Source: Ilex aquifolium (taxonomy: Eukaryota; Streptophyta; Magnoliopsida; Aquifoliales; Aquifoliaceae). Taken from it: DNA of 64,000 nt. Made by a program: the position numbers and the translations under genes. Under the pieces are notes generated by a model. It searched no databases, was not told the DNA's origin, and saw only the letters and a list, made by a program, of their open reading frames with translations. Location of the stretch: positions 15,058,501 through 15,122,500 of the forward strand of contig OX637399.1 in assembly GCA_951799425.1 (NCBI GenBank). Reading direction: 5' to 3'. Below are positions 54,050 through 63,659 of the stretch, in pieces. Within the stretch, counting starts at the first letter, position 1. Each line of letters starts with the position of its first letter.

Positions 54050-55781
54050 TGCTTGACTAAAAACCTTGTTGTTTTCTAACCTCTAAAATCTATCCCTCAA
54101 AATGTGTAGTGTATGGATAAGGGGAGTGTCACTCTCCCTTGGGATAGTGTCAAAAGAAAGAGCAAGAGGAAAGGAAAATGAGATGGTGGAAATGTGAAAT
54201 ATGGATGCACAAAAATTATGTGTGTGTGTACAAAAGTGCTCCCCAAGCGCAAGGAGACTTTCGCGGGTCGTGTTTTACTTGGTGGTATTCCAAGGTCGTT
54301 TCCACGGGGAAGGAAGTAAACCAAGGGGAAGGTGATTTTGAGTAACAGAAAGTGTAAAATCTTTGTGGTTGAAATATTTGTTTGGTGAGTGTGTGTTGAT
54401 GAAAATGAAGTGAGAAACAAATGTTGGCAAACCCAAAAGGTTACTCCACTAGGAATGTCATCTCAACTCGAATGCCTCCTCAAATAGAGCATGAATGAAC
54501 GATTGATTCGTGGGAAGTTAGGGATAAAAAGGGTGAGTATCTAAGCATAAACCATGACTAGGCCTATGGAATATCAAAGACTCACCAATTTATCCACCCT
54601 CAACCCAGTCAAACCGAACCATTGATCTCTGAAAAAGGGAGGAGAATGAGTTGAAAATGGCATACCCAAGTGGAGGTTCCCTTGGTTTTGCCAACTAGAA
54701 GGTTTAGCTACTCATGCTTGAAATGAAATCAATAAGGTAATAAGAATGCATTTCAAAGCGATGAAGTTCTTGAATACATAAATGCAAGAAAACATAAGCT
54801 AGAAGAGAATGCATTTAAAACCCATTTTACAGCTAAGAAACTGAAGAACTTTGTTGCATTAATGGTAAAAGCTTACAAGAACATTAAACTAGCAATGCAC
54901 TTCAAGGAGAACAACATTAATGATATTAAATGAAGCTTGAAAAGTTCTTACAGCAAATTACAAGGCAATGTAATGAAGAAAATGGAAAAATCTCAAGTTT
55001 ATCTCTCAAGAATACTATTCATCATCTTCCCCCAAACTTTCTCTCTCTATATCTCTCTATATCTGCCAATGGCTGAATCGCTATGCTGGAGATCCTTCTC
55101 CCTCCAAAAACGTCCCTGGAAAGGTGCCCCAGTCTTCAGAACTGACCTCCATCTGTAGGGGTGCAGGAGGGATGGCTGGACAGAGGGGTTGCAGAGCTTG
55201 TCTGCACACCCAGCTCCTCTTCTCTTCTCTCTCCTCATTAATCACCTAAACTCTAAAACTTGCAATCAAGGGTGTGATAGGGATGAATAGTATTGTGGGC
55301 ATGTCAGAGGAGCATGGGGGGTATGTTGGTGAGACCCTCGAAGCAGCAGACATGAGTTGCAGAGCAGTTGTGCATATCAGGCAAAGCGTACCGGTACAGC
55401 GAACTCCAGTGGCTTCTGCGTACCGGTACGCATATCGGTACGATTAACTCCAGTAGCTTTAGCGTACCGGTACGGTTTGGCTGACTTCTTAGTTTTCTGA
55501 GATTAGCTCCAGTAGCCTCAGCGTACCGGTACGGTTTGGCTGAGTTCTTGATTTTCTGATTTCCTCCTCTCCTAAGCTATCCCCAAGCTACCTTTTTGTC
55601 CCCATTTGTCTCAATTGATTTGGGAAGGTCTTAAGAAGCCTATTTTTAGCACATGTTAACTGCAAACACCAAATATTATTGTTAAGAACTCAATTAACCT
55701 AACTCCCATCATTTAATCTCCAACAGCAATTAAAATAACATGATTTAGCACATAAAAATATACAAAGTTTTGTGCTAATCA
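54050..55781 (-). mobile_element. Solo Athila-type LTR in Athila-1 integrase, TSD TGGTG
   Basis: On the minus strand, TGATTAGCACAAAACTTTG (55781) to TAGTCAAGCA (54050), 1732 bp; TGGTG at 54045-54049 and 55782-55786. Same subfamily as 23131-24792. Hairpin copy near 54278-54293. Confidence 0.94.
55386..55535. repeat. Palindrome cluster, CGTACCGGTACG type
   Basis: Four GTACCGGTACG units with spacers containing 'actccagt', the reverse of 'actggagt' in the sister LTR at 23385. One segment (GCGTACCGGTACGGTTTGGC and its lead-in) is duplicated in tandem. Confidence 0.78.
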
Positions 55782-55786
55782 TGGTG

Positions 55787-56446
55787 TCACACACAAGGTG
55801 TCCACCGCTTATCATCCATAGACCAATGGCCAAGTCGAGTTGGCCAATAGGGAGATCAAGAACATCATAGAGAAAACGGTGAAATCTAATCAGAAGGATT
55901 GGTCAATTAGTTTGACCGATGTCCTATGGGCTTACCACACTGTGTACAAGACCATTCTAGGTATGTCACCATATAGGCTAGTCTATTGCAAGGTTTTTCA
56001 TTTTTAGGTAGAAATGGAGCACAAAGCCTATTGGGCCATCAAGAACTTGAACTTCAACTTGAGAATAGCCAGAGAGAATAGGAAGTTGGAGTTGAATGAG
56101 TTGGAGGAGATCCGCAGAGATGCATACGAGAGCTCAAGAATTTCCAAAGAAATGGCTAAGCTTTTTCATGATAAATCCATTTTAAGGAAAACATTCAAGC
56201 CCGAACAAAAAGTGCTCTTGTATAATTCTCGACTCTCTATATTTCAAGGAAAACTCCGATCTAGTTGGGATGGCCCCTATCTTGTCAAGTTGGCCTAATG
56301 CAGCCGTGGAAATTACAAACCCCGAGGATAGCAAAACATTCAAGGTCAATGGCCAAAGACTTAATCCATTCTTCGAGGGTTTTGAGGTGCAAATGGTGGA
56401 GGATAGGTTGTTGGATCCGATTTACCCGGACCTTGTGGAAGAATAA
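55787..56446 (+). pseudogene. pol: Athila-1 integrase, C-terminal part
   Basis: Resumes with THKVSTAYHP, a TAG for Gln, then [15 protein letters not shown], which supplies the catalytic Glu. [20 protein letters not shown] and the MEHKAYWAIKNLN block are typical Athila, followed by FKPEQKVLLYNSRL and KLRSSWDGPYLVK. A stop near 56006 and a frameshift near 56290 precede the final segment, which ends at TAA 56444-56446. Confidence 0.9.
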
Positions 56447-58558
56447 CTGTTCATGTAGATTTTAGTGTACAGTCGCTTTCTTTTATCATTTACTTTCCGA
56501 GTCATTTTATTTACTTACTTTCATATTTGTGTAGTTTTCTTTCTTTAAATGTGCAGATTACGGTGTTTTTGTCAAAGCTCCATGCGAGGTGTTCTATAAC
56601 CCTACTTATCTTTTTAAGTCCATCATTGCATATCATATCTTTTTTGTTGCATTGAGGACAATGCATTAATCAAGTTGGGGGGTGAGGTGCACCATTTGTA
56701 TGATACACATATTTTTGTGAAATTTTTTTTTTTTGGTAATACAATTTTGTGGTGAAATTCACCATTCACATGTTCCACAGATGTTTGTTTACAATAGTTG
56801 AGAAATATGTGAAAATTTTGAAAATTTTTGCGAAAAATATCTAAATTTTGAACCATATTCCCCTATTTAGAGTGTTGTGGGTTTATTGATCTTTGCTTTG
56901 AACTTTGAATACATGAGAGCATCATAGAAGTTTATCCTATTGCTATGAGTATCGTGTTTGCTTTTGAACTCAACCATAAGTGCACCTTGAACGTGTAATT
57001 TCGACTATTTACGTTTTGAGTTCACATTTTAGAGCTTGACATGAATAGTGGAGATGAATAAGTACCCTTGTGAGCTTTAGTGACAATCCTTGTTGGAGGG
57101 AACTTACATTTACTCAAAGAATAATTTTTCAAATTCCAAATTTGTTCATTAATCTCATTATGCTTGTTTTGGTTAGAGTGCATTTGGGTAGTTGATTGAC
57201 TTTGTCTTGATTGCAATATGCTCTCCCATGCTTATCTAGAAATGATCTTAGGCCATCTTCAACTTACTTTGAGCCTTAGCCTTTTTTTTTTTTTGTGAAA
57301 TATTATCCCTAGTGTCGTGATTGAGCCTTGTTGAAAATTCGTTTCCATGCCACACAATTGACCAAGCTAGTGCAAAATGATAAAAATTTACCACAACTTG
57401 GTTGTTCCGAGACCGACCATGAGAGATCGTAAAGAGAAGGAGTGGTGGTGCAGAAACCCAGCAAAAGGGATAAAGAATGCAGATTTCAAAAATGTTGAAT
57501 GGAAAAGAATGATAAATCCAATAAAAAGGAGAGAAAAATGGGTGGAAGAAGAAAAGAAAGAAAAAAGAAAAGAAAATGAAAATGTTAAGGAAAAGGAGGG
57601 AAAAGAAACAAAGAGTAAGGTGAAGTTGATAAGTTGAAAATTTGACAAAAAAAAAGGGAAATTGTTGACAATAAAGGTCATGTCTCGGAATAACCCTCTT
57701 TGTTGTCCTCTTTCTTTCGTTTCACTTACCTCAATACCACCCCAAGGCCTCATTACAACCCTTGAAAGTCCTAACTGATCTAGATCAAGCATGGGAAAAG
57801 CAAAATTTTAAAGGAAAAGAAAAGTTGATTTAGCTATCTAATGCCCTAACATTCTTTTCATGAGATTATGCCAAGGTTGGTTCATTTTTATGCATGTACT
57901 TCAATTTTGGATTATATGTGAGCATACTTCGTTTTGTGCACAAGATTCTATCTCACATAAACACATGGAGTGCATGCCAGAATAATCATAGTGTTATTCA
58001 TTTTTTAGAGAAACCCTTGGTGAGGTTGCATCAAAGCTAAATTTGGATAGCTAAGTGAATGTGAATTTCGTCGGGTAAATGTTTAAATTACATGTTCATT
58101 CCACACACATCCGAGTTTGAAAATGAATGTATAGGTGCATACTCTAGAATAACATTTAAAGTCATGGTGATGCTTATGTGTGCTTAGTTTGGATATTTGA
58201 ACAATGTCGTCATGTAGCCCTATACTTGTGGGATGGGGGAATATCACTCAAATTTTTTATATTGGATAGAATTAGGAATGCCTTTATCATTTGAATATGT
58301 GCTTTACATTTTGAGTATTCATTTTGGTAGTTAAATGTAGAAACCCATACCTTGTGTGTTGAAAGCATCGAAATTTTAAATCATATTGCAATTTTGGAAA
58401 TGACTTGGGGCATGGTCACTCAATTGTGGTTCACAAGCATAACTCATGTTTTTGGTAGAATAGAGGTCATATATAGGTTGTTAGAATGTGTAGGGCTTGA
58501 TATATATTGGAGTGGAAGTGAAAACGGGAGCACATGGGTTTTTTGCAAACAAGCTAAA
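56447..58558 (+). other. Athila-1 region between pol and env-like ORF
   Basis: No conserved ORF; the minus-strand ORF at 57388-57792 merely mirrors a purine-rich stretch. Contains a hairpin and an internal purine motif (56648-56684) and a stretch homologous to the Athila-NA 3' region up to about 58260. Confidence 0.7.
56648..56684 (+). other. Conserved hairpin and internal polypurine-like motif
   Basis: TGCATTGAGGACAATGCA (7-bp stem, loop AGGA) followed 6 bp later by CAAGTTGGGGGGTG. The same pair is at 19337-19373 and 25947-25983. The G-rich motif equals the true polypurine tract of Athila-NA. Confidence 0.7.
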
Positions 58559-58630
58559 ACCTACCGGTAGGTATTTTTCCAGTGCACAAAACCTACCGGT
58601 AGGTTTTGATCGTTCTATCGGTAGGGTTTG
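58559..58630. repeat. Internal palindrome cluster before env-like ORF
   Basis: Two perfect CCTACCGGTAGG units and a decayed third (CTATCGGTAGG), outside any LTR, 360-430 bp upstream of the env-like ATG. Same word as in the Athila-1 LTRs (4513-4660). Confidence 0.8.
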
Positions 58631-58992
58631 ACCAGAAAGCTGAAAAAATGAGGGTTTTAAGTCATTTTTTTTCGGTGAATTGTTCGTTTCCTCTATTGTA
58701 TTCGACTTCCCAAGCAATTCTCTATCCCTCAAATCTTCTCAAAGCTTCGAAAATCCTCACCCAATCCATCAAATCTTCCAATTCTCATCACTAGGGTTGA
58801 TTATTACTTGAATTTTACCAAATTTTGTTGGAATTTTCTCACAAACCATAATTTTCCCTTTTTCCCCCAAATTCCATTTTCTCTTAGGGTATGGCTCACA
58901 TAGGTAAACTCTTCCTAGACTCTTTTGAGCCTTTTGAGTGACTATGGATGTGGTTGTTGTCTTTTGTGGCGCTTGGGGCACTGTTGATTCTC

Positions 58993-60173
58993 ATGGCCCG
59001 AACGAAACGCACGGGGGCGAGTTCTCCACCACCCGCGGGCACTAGTTCTTACAAGAGGACAAAGGAGGGTCCTAGTGGAGAGAGGGGGAGAGGAGAAAGA
59101 AGGCACGAAAAGAAGCTCGCAACAAGAGCATTGAGGAGAAAAATGTCACTTGTGAGTGTCATGTGGACATGCTCACTTTCGAGCCGAATCACGAGGTGGT
59201 GAAAGTGATTGAGGGGCACGGGATTGGGATTTGGTTCGAGCCGGTTAGTGGGTATAACCTAGAAATGTGTAGAGAGTTTTATAAGAGTTTGAATGTGGTG
59301 GACAAGGACAATTATATTCTCAGGACAAATGTGAGGGGGAGGGTTTTTGATGTGACCCCGGATTTGATTGTTTGCTTGATGAAGTACCAGACACCTCCCC
59401 CCAATACCTCGGTGTATCCACACAACATTCAAGGGGTAAAATCAATCCCTGAGTATGTATAGCTGACCTATAAGGACCTGACTCAATTCAAAGGGATAAT
59501 TAAAGTCGGGGGCCTCAAGCACTCATACGGGATCATGAACAAGATCTTGCACTTCAATTTGATCCACCGGGGTGCAGAGAAGAACCCGAATGTGGAAAAG
59601 CTCACCCTTCTCCATGCATTCATGACTAGGAAGAGAATGGATATGGCTTTATTGATCTAGGAGTTCATGAAGAAGCTCACTCAGGCTAGAAATCTGAAGG
59701 CGAATCTCCCATTCGCCAATCTAGTCACGAGGATGTGTTATTCCAGTAAGGTGAAGTCCTATGTCTCCAATGTGCTACTACCCCCTGAGCATGGTGCTAT
59801 CGGGAAAGCGAGTAGAAGTAAGAGGACAACAATTAGTAGGGGTGAGAGAGCTAGAGCCCCGAGACCTGAGTCATCCTCTACTGGACCGTCTACTTATGGG
59901 CCTTCCACCTCTATCCCGGTCTGTACATTTTCGCAGCGCTTAGACGCTTTGGAGGGGACGATGCATGGGTGTTCACTAATGCTGACTATGATTTTTTAGC
60001 ACACCTTTCTGGGTGAGCCGATTCTCGGTGTACCTCCGCCTCCTCTGGCCGGACCTCCTACCTCTGCACCTATAGCTTCTACTGTTGTCGAGGTGGAGGA
60101 TTCCGACGATGATGACTTTGGTGACGAGGAGGAGGAGAGTGATTATGAGAGTGATGAGGAGGACGATAAGTAG
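58993..60173 (+). pseudogene. Athila-1 env-like ORF
   Basis: Start MARTKRTGASSPPP, a basic Ser/Gly/Arg-rich leader, then a frameshift near 59110. The conserved core follows: MLTFEPNHEVVKVIEGHGIG, FEPVSGYNLEMCREFYKSL, GRVFDVTPDLIVCLM, and HSYGIMNKILHFNLIHRGAE, then FMTRKRMD. This is the third Athila ORF, often annotated 'putative plant transposon protein' and loosely called env-like. The C-terminus is Ser/Pro-rich then strongly acidic (EEEESDYESDEEDD), ending at TAG 60171-60173. Stops at 59460, 59658 and 59997 break it. I see no clear signal peptide or membrane segment in the surviving pieces, so a true envelope role is unsupported. The role of the ORF is unknown. Confidence 0.82.
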
Positions 60174-60486
60174 GGTGTTGTTTTGTTTTGTTCTTTTTGT
60201 TTTAGTTTGAACACAAATAGGATTAGAATTGTCAGCCTAGTAGAAGAGTCTCTAGGATTTTTTTTGGGCCATTTTGTTTTGGGAATTCTAAATCCTTGTA
60301 CTAAAATTTTGGAAGTGATTAATGAAAAGAACCGCAGTTGTTTCGTTTTATCTTGCCAAAGTCCATTTCTTTAATTGCATTGTGATTTTTGCATTTTGAT
60401 TGTTTGGTGATTTACGTGCGTAAATGGATTGTTATAATTTTATACTTTGTGGTTTGAAAATAATGTTTGCTAGGGACTAGCAAAAC
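60174..60486 (+). other. Athila-1 3' untranslated region
   Basis: AT-rich, no ORF that I support; it shares the pre-tract 'gtttgctagggactagcaaa' with Athila-NA (21050 and 27668). Confidence 0.6.
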
Positions 60487-60501
60487 TCAAGTCGGGGGGT
60501 G
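60487..60501 (+). other. Athila-1 polypurine tract
   Basis: 'tcaagtcggggggtg' immediately before the TG of the 3' LTR. Confidence 0.85.
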
Positions 60502-62147
60502 TGATTAGCACAAAATATTGCACATCATGTATATATTTGCACCCCTTTTATACTTGCTTTTTGTGGTGAAAATGGGAGGAATTGCAATTAATCAAACAAT
60601 TAATGAAGTTTATGTGTGATTATAGGTAAAGAGTAGGAAATGGCTTGAGTTAAGCCCCTATCATAGTGCTTAAAGACAATGGAGATGAAGGGGAAGCTTA
60701 AAGGGTTGTTTTGGAAGGTGAAGAGATCAAGAAAAGAGCAAATCAAGTGAAAACTTACCGATAGGTTTGCTCACAGTTATACCTGTAGGTTTTGCACACT
60801 CAAAAAAACCTACTACTTCATCTGCAAAAACCTACTGGTAGGTTTTGTTGACAAAACGCCAGAACCTGCAACTCAGACTCTATTTGCTTGGGGGGCCCAC
60901 CTTTGCTTCTCCCACACATGCTCTGACATTTTTCTACATACAAGCATGCTCTTACACACGTAAACTCTGACTTTGGAATAAAAGGCATGGAAGAAGAGAA
61001 GAGAGAAAGAGAGGGGCTGATCAAAGAAGGGGTGGGTGCAGGCATGCCTGCAGCTTGCTTGTGCAGGTATCGAATCTCCCCCCAGTCATGGAATATCTGC
61101 TCTCACAGACCATAGGAGCCCCATAGACCAAAATATAGGGGATTCTACACCATTATTCAGTTTTTACATAGTTGTAGAGAGGGAAGCTACAAGGAAGAAG
61201 ACATAGTCTTAGAGAGCAAAAGTTTGATTTTTGTATTTTCTCACCCATTTCGGTTGTAGTAAGCTATAATACTCTTGTAATCCTTATTTCTTGCACTTTA
61301 ATCTCATGTATTTCTAGTGTATTCAAGTCTAGCTACATGTTCTTGAATTTCTATGTTTACATTTGGGTTTTCTTTCCAATCTTTGTTGTTGGGTATGAAA
61401 TGCATTCTTTTTGTAGTTTAGCTTCTTCTTGCATTAAATACATCTCTTAAACTCTATTTCATCTCTAGTTCATCTCCATGTTTCTTTACACCATGTATGC
61501 TTTTTCTTTTAATATGGGTAACTAAGTTTTTAGTTGGCTAATCCAAGGGAGACTTCCTCTTGGGTATGCTAAATCAACTCTCCCCCATTCTTCATTGTAG
61601 TGTAAAAAGTTTGGTTTGACTAGGTTGAGTGCGGACGTGGTTGTGAGCTCTTGATACACCGTAGACTTGTCACACGTTATGCTTGAGCCTACATCTCACA
61701 TTAGTCCCTCATTTCCTACGAATCAATCAAACACTTAGGCACCATTTGTTGAATGAATTGAGTTGATTTGGCATTCCCATTGGAATGACCTCTTCGGATT
61801 AGCCGACCTTTTGTTTCTTGCATTTTATCAAAAATCCTCACTCACCAAAACACAAACTCACAAGATTTTACACTTTTGTATTTTTTACAAACTCACTTTC
61901 ACTACAATTCAACCTTCCTTCCCTGAGGAGATGACCTTGGAATACCCATTCCAAGTAAACCACGACACTTGCAAGTCTCTCTTCATTTGGGGAGCACTTT
62001 TGCCCACACACACACATTTTCATTTACACACACGTTTTTTCCATTTCAAGCATTGAACCCAAGGGAGAGTGACAGTCACCTACACACATAAGCCATATAG
62101 ACATTCGAGGGTTTGTGTTCGGAGATTAAGGTGAACACAATCAAGCA
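60502..62147 (+). repeat. Athila-1 3' LTR
   Basis: 1646 bp, TGATTAGCACAAAATATTGC to AATCAAGCA, followed by TSD GTTAT. Shorter than the 5' LTR mainly because some palindrome units are missing (60753-60848 against 4513-4660). Confidence 0.94.
60753..60848. repeat. Palindrome cluster, shortened, Athila-1 3' LTR
   Basis: Units CTTACCGATAGG, ACCTGTAGG and CTACTGGTAGG, all with one decayed arm; about 50 bp shorter than in the 5' LTR. Confidence 0.75.
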
Positions 62148-62245
62148 GTTATGTGTGGGGTAGTGTTTCCGTGCAAAGGAGACTCTGCTCGGATTTCGTT
62201 TTAGTTAGGTTCTTGGTGAAGGGGATGTAACGACGTGGTGTCAGG
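62148..62245 (+). repeat. Divergent Tekay-like LTR fragment, right of Athila-1
   Basis: After the TSD, 'gtgcaaaggagactctgctc' matches 'gtacaaaggagactctgccc' at 2840-2860 in the solo LTR. It is the continuation of 4075-4262. Confidence 0.7.
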
Positions 62246-63343
62246 TGATGAGCGCGTAATATTGCATATTTAACGGCCTCATTACATGCATTTTAACTCA
62301 ACTTTGCATTTAATTACTTAGAGTTAGCCGAATTTATGAATAATGTGGAAATTTTGATGTTGTAGGTAACCATAGGGTAAATGATGGCTTTCGGAATCCT
62401 ACAACTAAGTGTGGATGAGTGTTGAAGAGACGGATACACATTACATGAGGATTAGGAGACTTTAAAGTCAAAGAAATCAAGGAGGTAGAGGTACTTCGTA
62501 TCATATGTACCGGTATCTAAGCCTACTCGAATTTTGGTACCGGCACCCGCACCATTTGGTATTGGTACCTTGGTATTCCCCATTTTTTACCATGATCCAC
62601 TTAGAATATGAAAAAAAATGAAGTTGTGGACAGAGAAAATTGGTTTTTTGCATTTCCTTCACCATTGTCATTGTAGTAAGCTTTAATTTACCTTTAATCT
62701 TTACCTCTTTCACTTTAAACTCATTTATTTCAAGTTGTAATCAAGTTTAGTTTAATGTTCTTGTATTTCCATTTCTACAATTGGGTTTTCTCTTTAAGCT
62801 TTTTTCTGGGTATGAATGGTCTTGTTCTTGTAGTTTAAACATTTTCTTACATTAATACAAGTACTATGTTCCATTTCACTACCATGTCTCTTTACATTAT
62901 GTTTGTTCTTGCTCTTACTATGAGTAGCTAGACTTTTAGTTGGCTAATCCAAGGGGAATTTCCTCTTGGGTATGTGAAATCGACTCTCGTCCATTCTTCC
63001 TTATAGTGTAAAGTGGTTTTGTTTGGCTGGGTTGAGTGCGGAAGTGGTTGTGAGTTCTTGATACACCGTAGACTTGTCATGGGGTATGCTTGAGCCCAAC
63101 ACCTCCAAATTAGTCCCTCACTTCCTAAGATTCAATTAAACACCGAGACACTATTGGTTGAATGAATTGAGTTGATTTGGCATTCTCATTTTGAATGACC
63201 TCCATGGATTAGCCGACCTTGCCTTCTTGCATTTTTATCAAAACACAACTCACCAAAACACAAAACTACAAGATTTTCCAATTTTCATTTCTTTACAAAA
63301 TCACTTTCACTACAATTCGACCTTCCTTCATTGAGGAGATGAC

Positions 63344-63363
63344 CTTGGAATACTCATTCCAAG
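63344..63363. other. Conserved LTR hairpin, relative copy
   Basis: CTTGGAATACTCATTCCAAG: the same stem as at 5751-5770 with a changed loop. Confidence 0.65.
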
Positions 63364-63659
63364 TAAAAACATGACACTTGCAAGTCTATCTTTGCTTGGG
63401 GAGCACTTTTGCACACACACACACATTTTCATTCACACACGTTTTTTCCATTTCTAGCATCGAACCAGAGGGAGAGTGACACTCACCTACACACATAAGC
63501 CATATACATAATCCGGGTTCGTGTTCAGAGATTAGGGTGAATCATAATTCAAGCATTTTTGGCTCCGTTGCCAGGGAAGGCTAAGTGTTAAGTTTCGAAT
63601 GTGATTTTGGACGGCATAGGTAAGTCTCGTGATTTTCATCATGGGCCAAGGTATGTCAT

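Larger units (their letters stand above)
4263..62147 (+). mobile_element. Athila-1: Athila-type Ty3/gypsy element exploded by six insertions
   Basis: LTRs of 1699 and 1646 bp beginning TGATTAGCACAAAATATT face outward at 4263 and 60502, and GTTAT directly flanks both ends (4258-4262, 62148-62152). A near-perfect tRNA-Asp primer site follows the 5' LTR and a purine tract precedes the 3' LTR. Gag, protease, RT, RNase H, integrase and an env-like ORF occur between them in order. Each coding piece resumes after an insertion with a 5-bp duplication. Removing insertions leaves about 13.1 kb, a normal Athila size. The element is dead: stops and frameshifts affect every domain. Confidence 0.93.

Noticed and set aside
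57388-57792. Minus-strand 134-codon ORF rich in Phe/Ser/Leu
   Set aside because: It mirrors a purine-rich low-complexity stretch that is also present and differently broken in Athila-NA.
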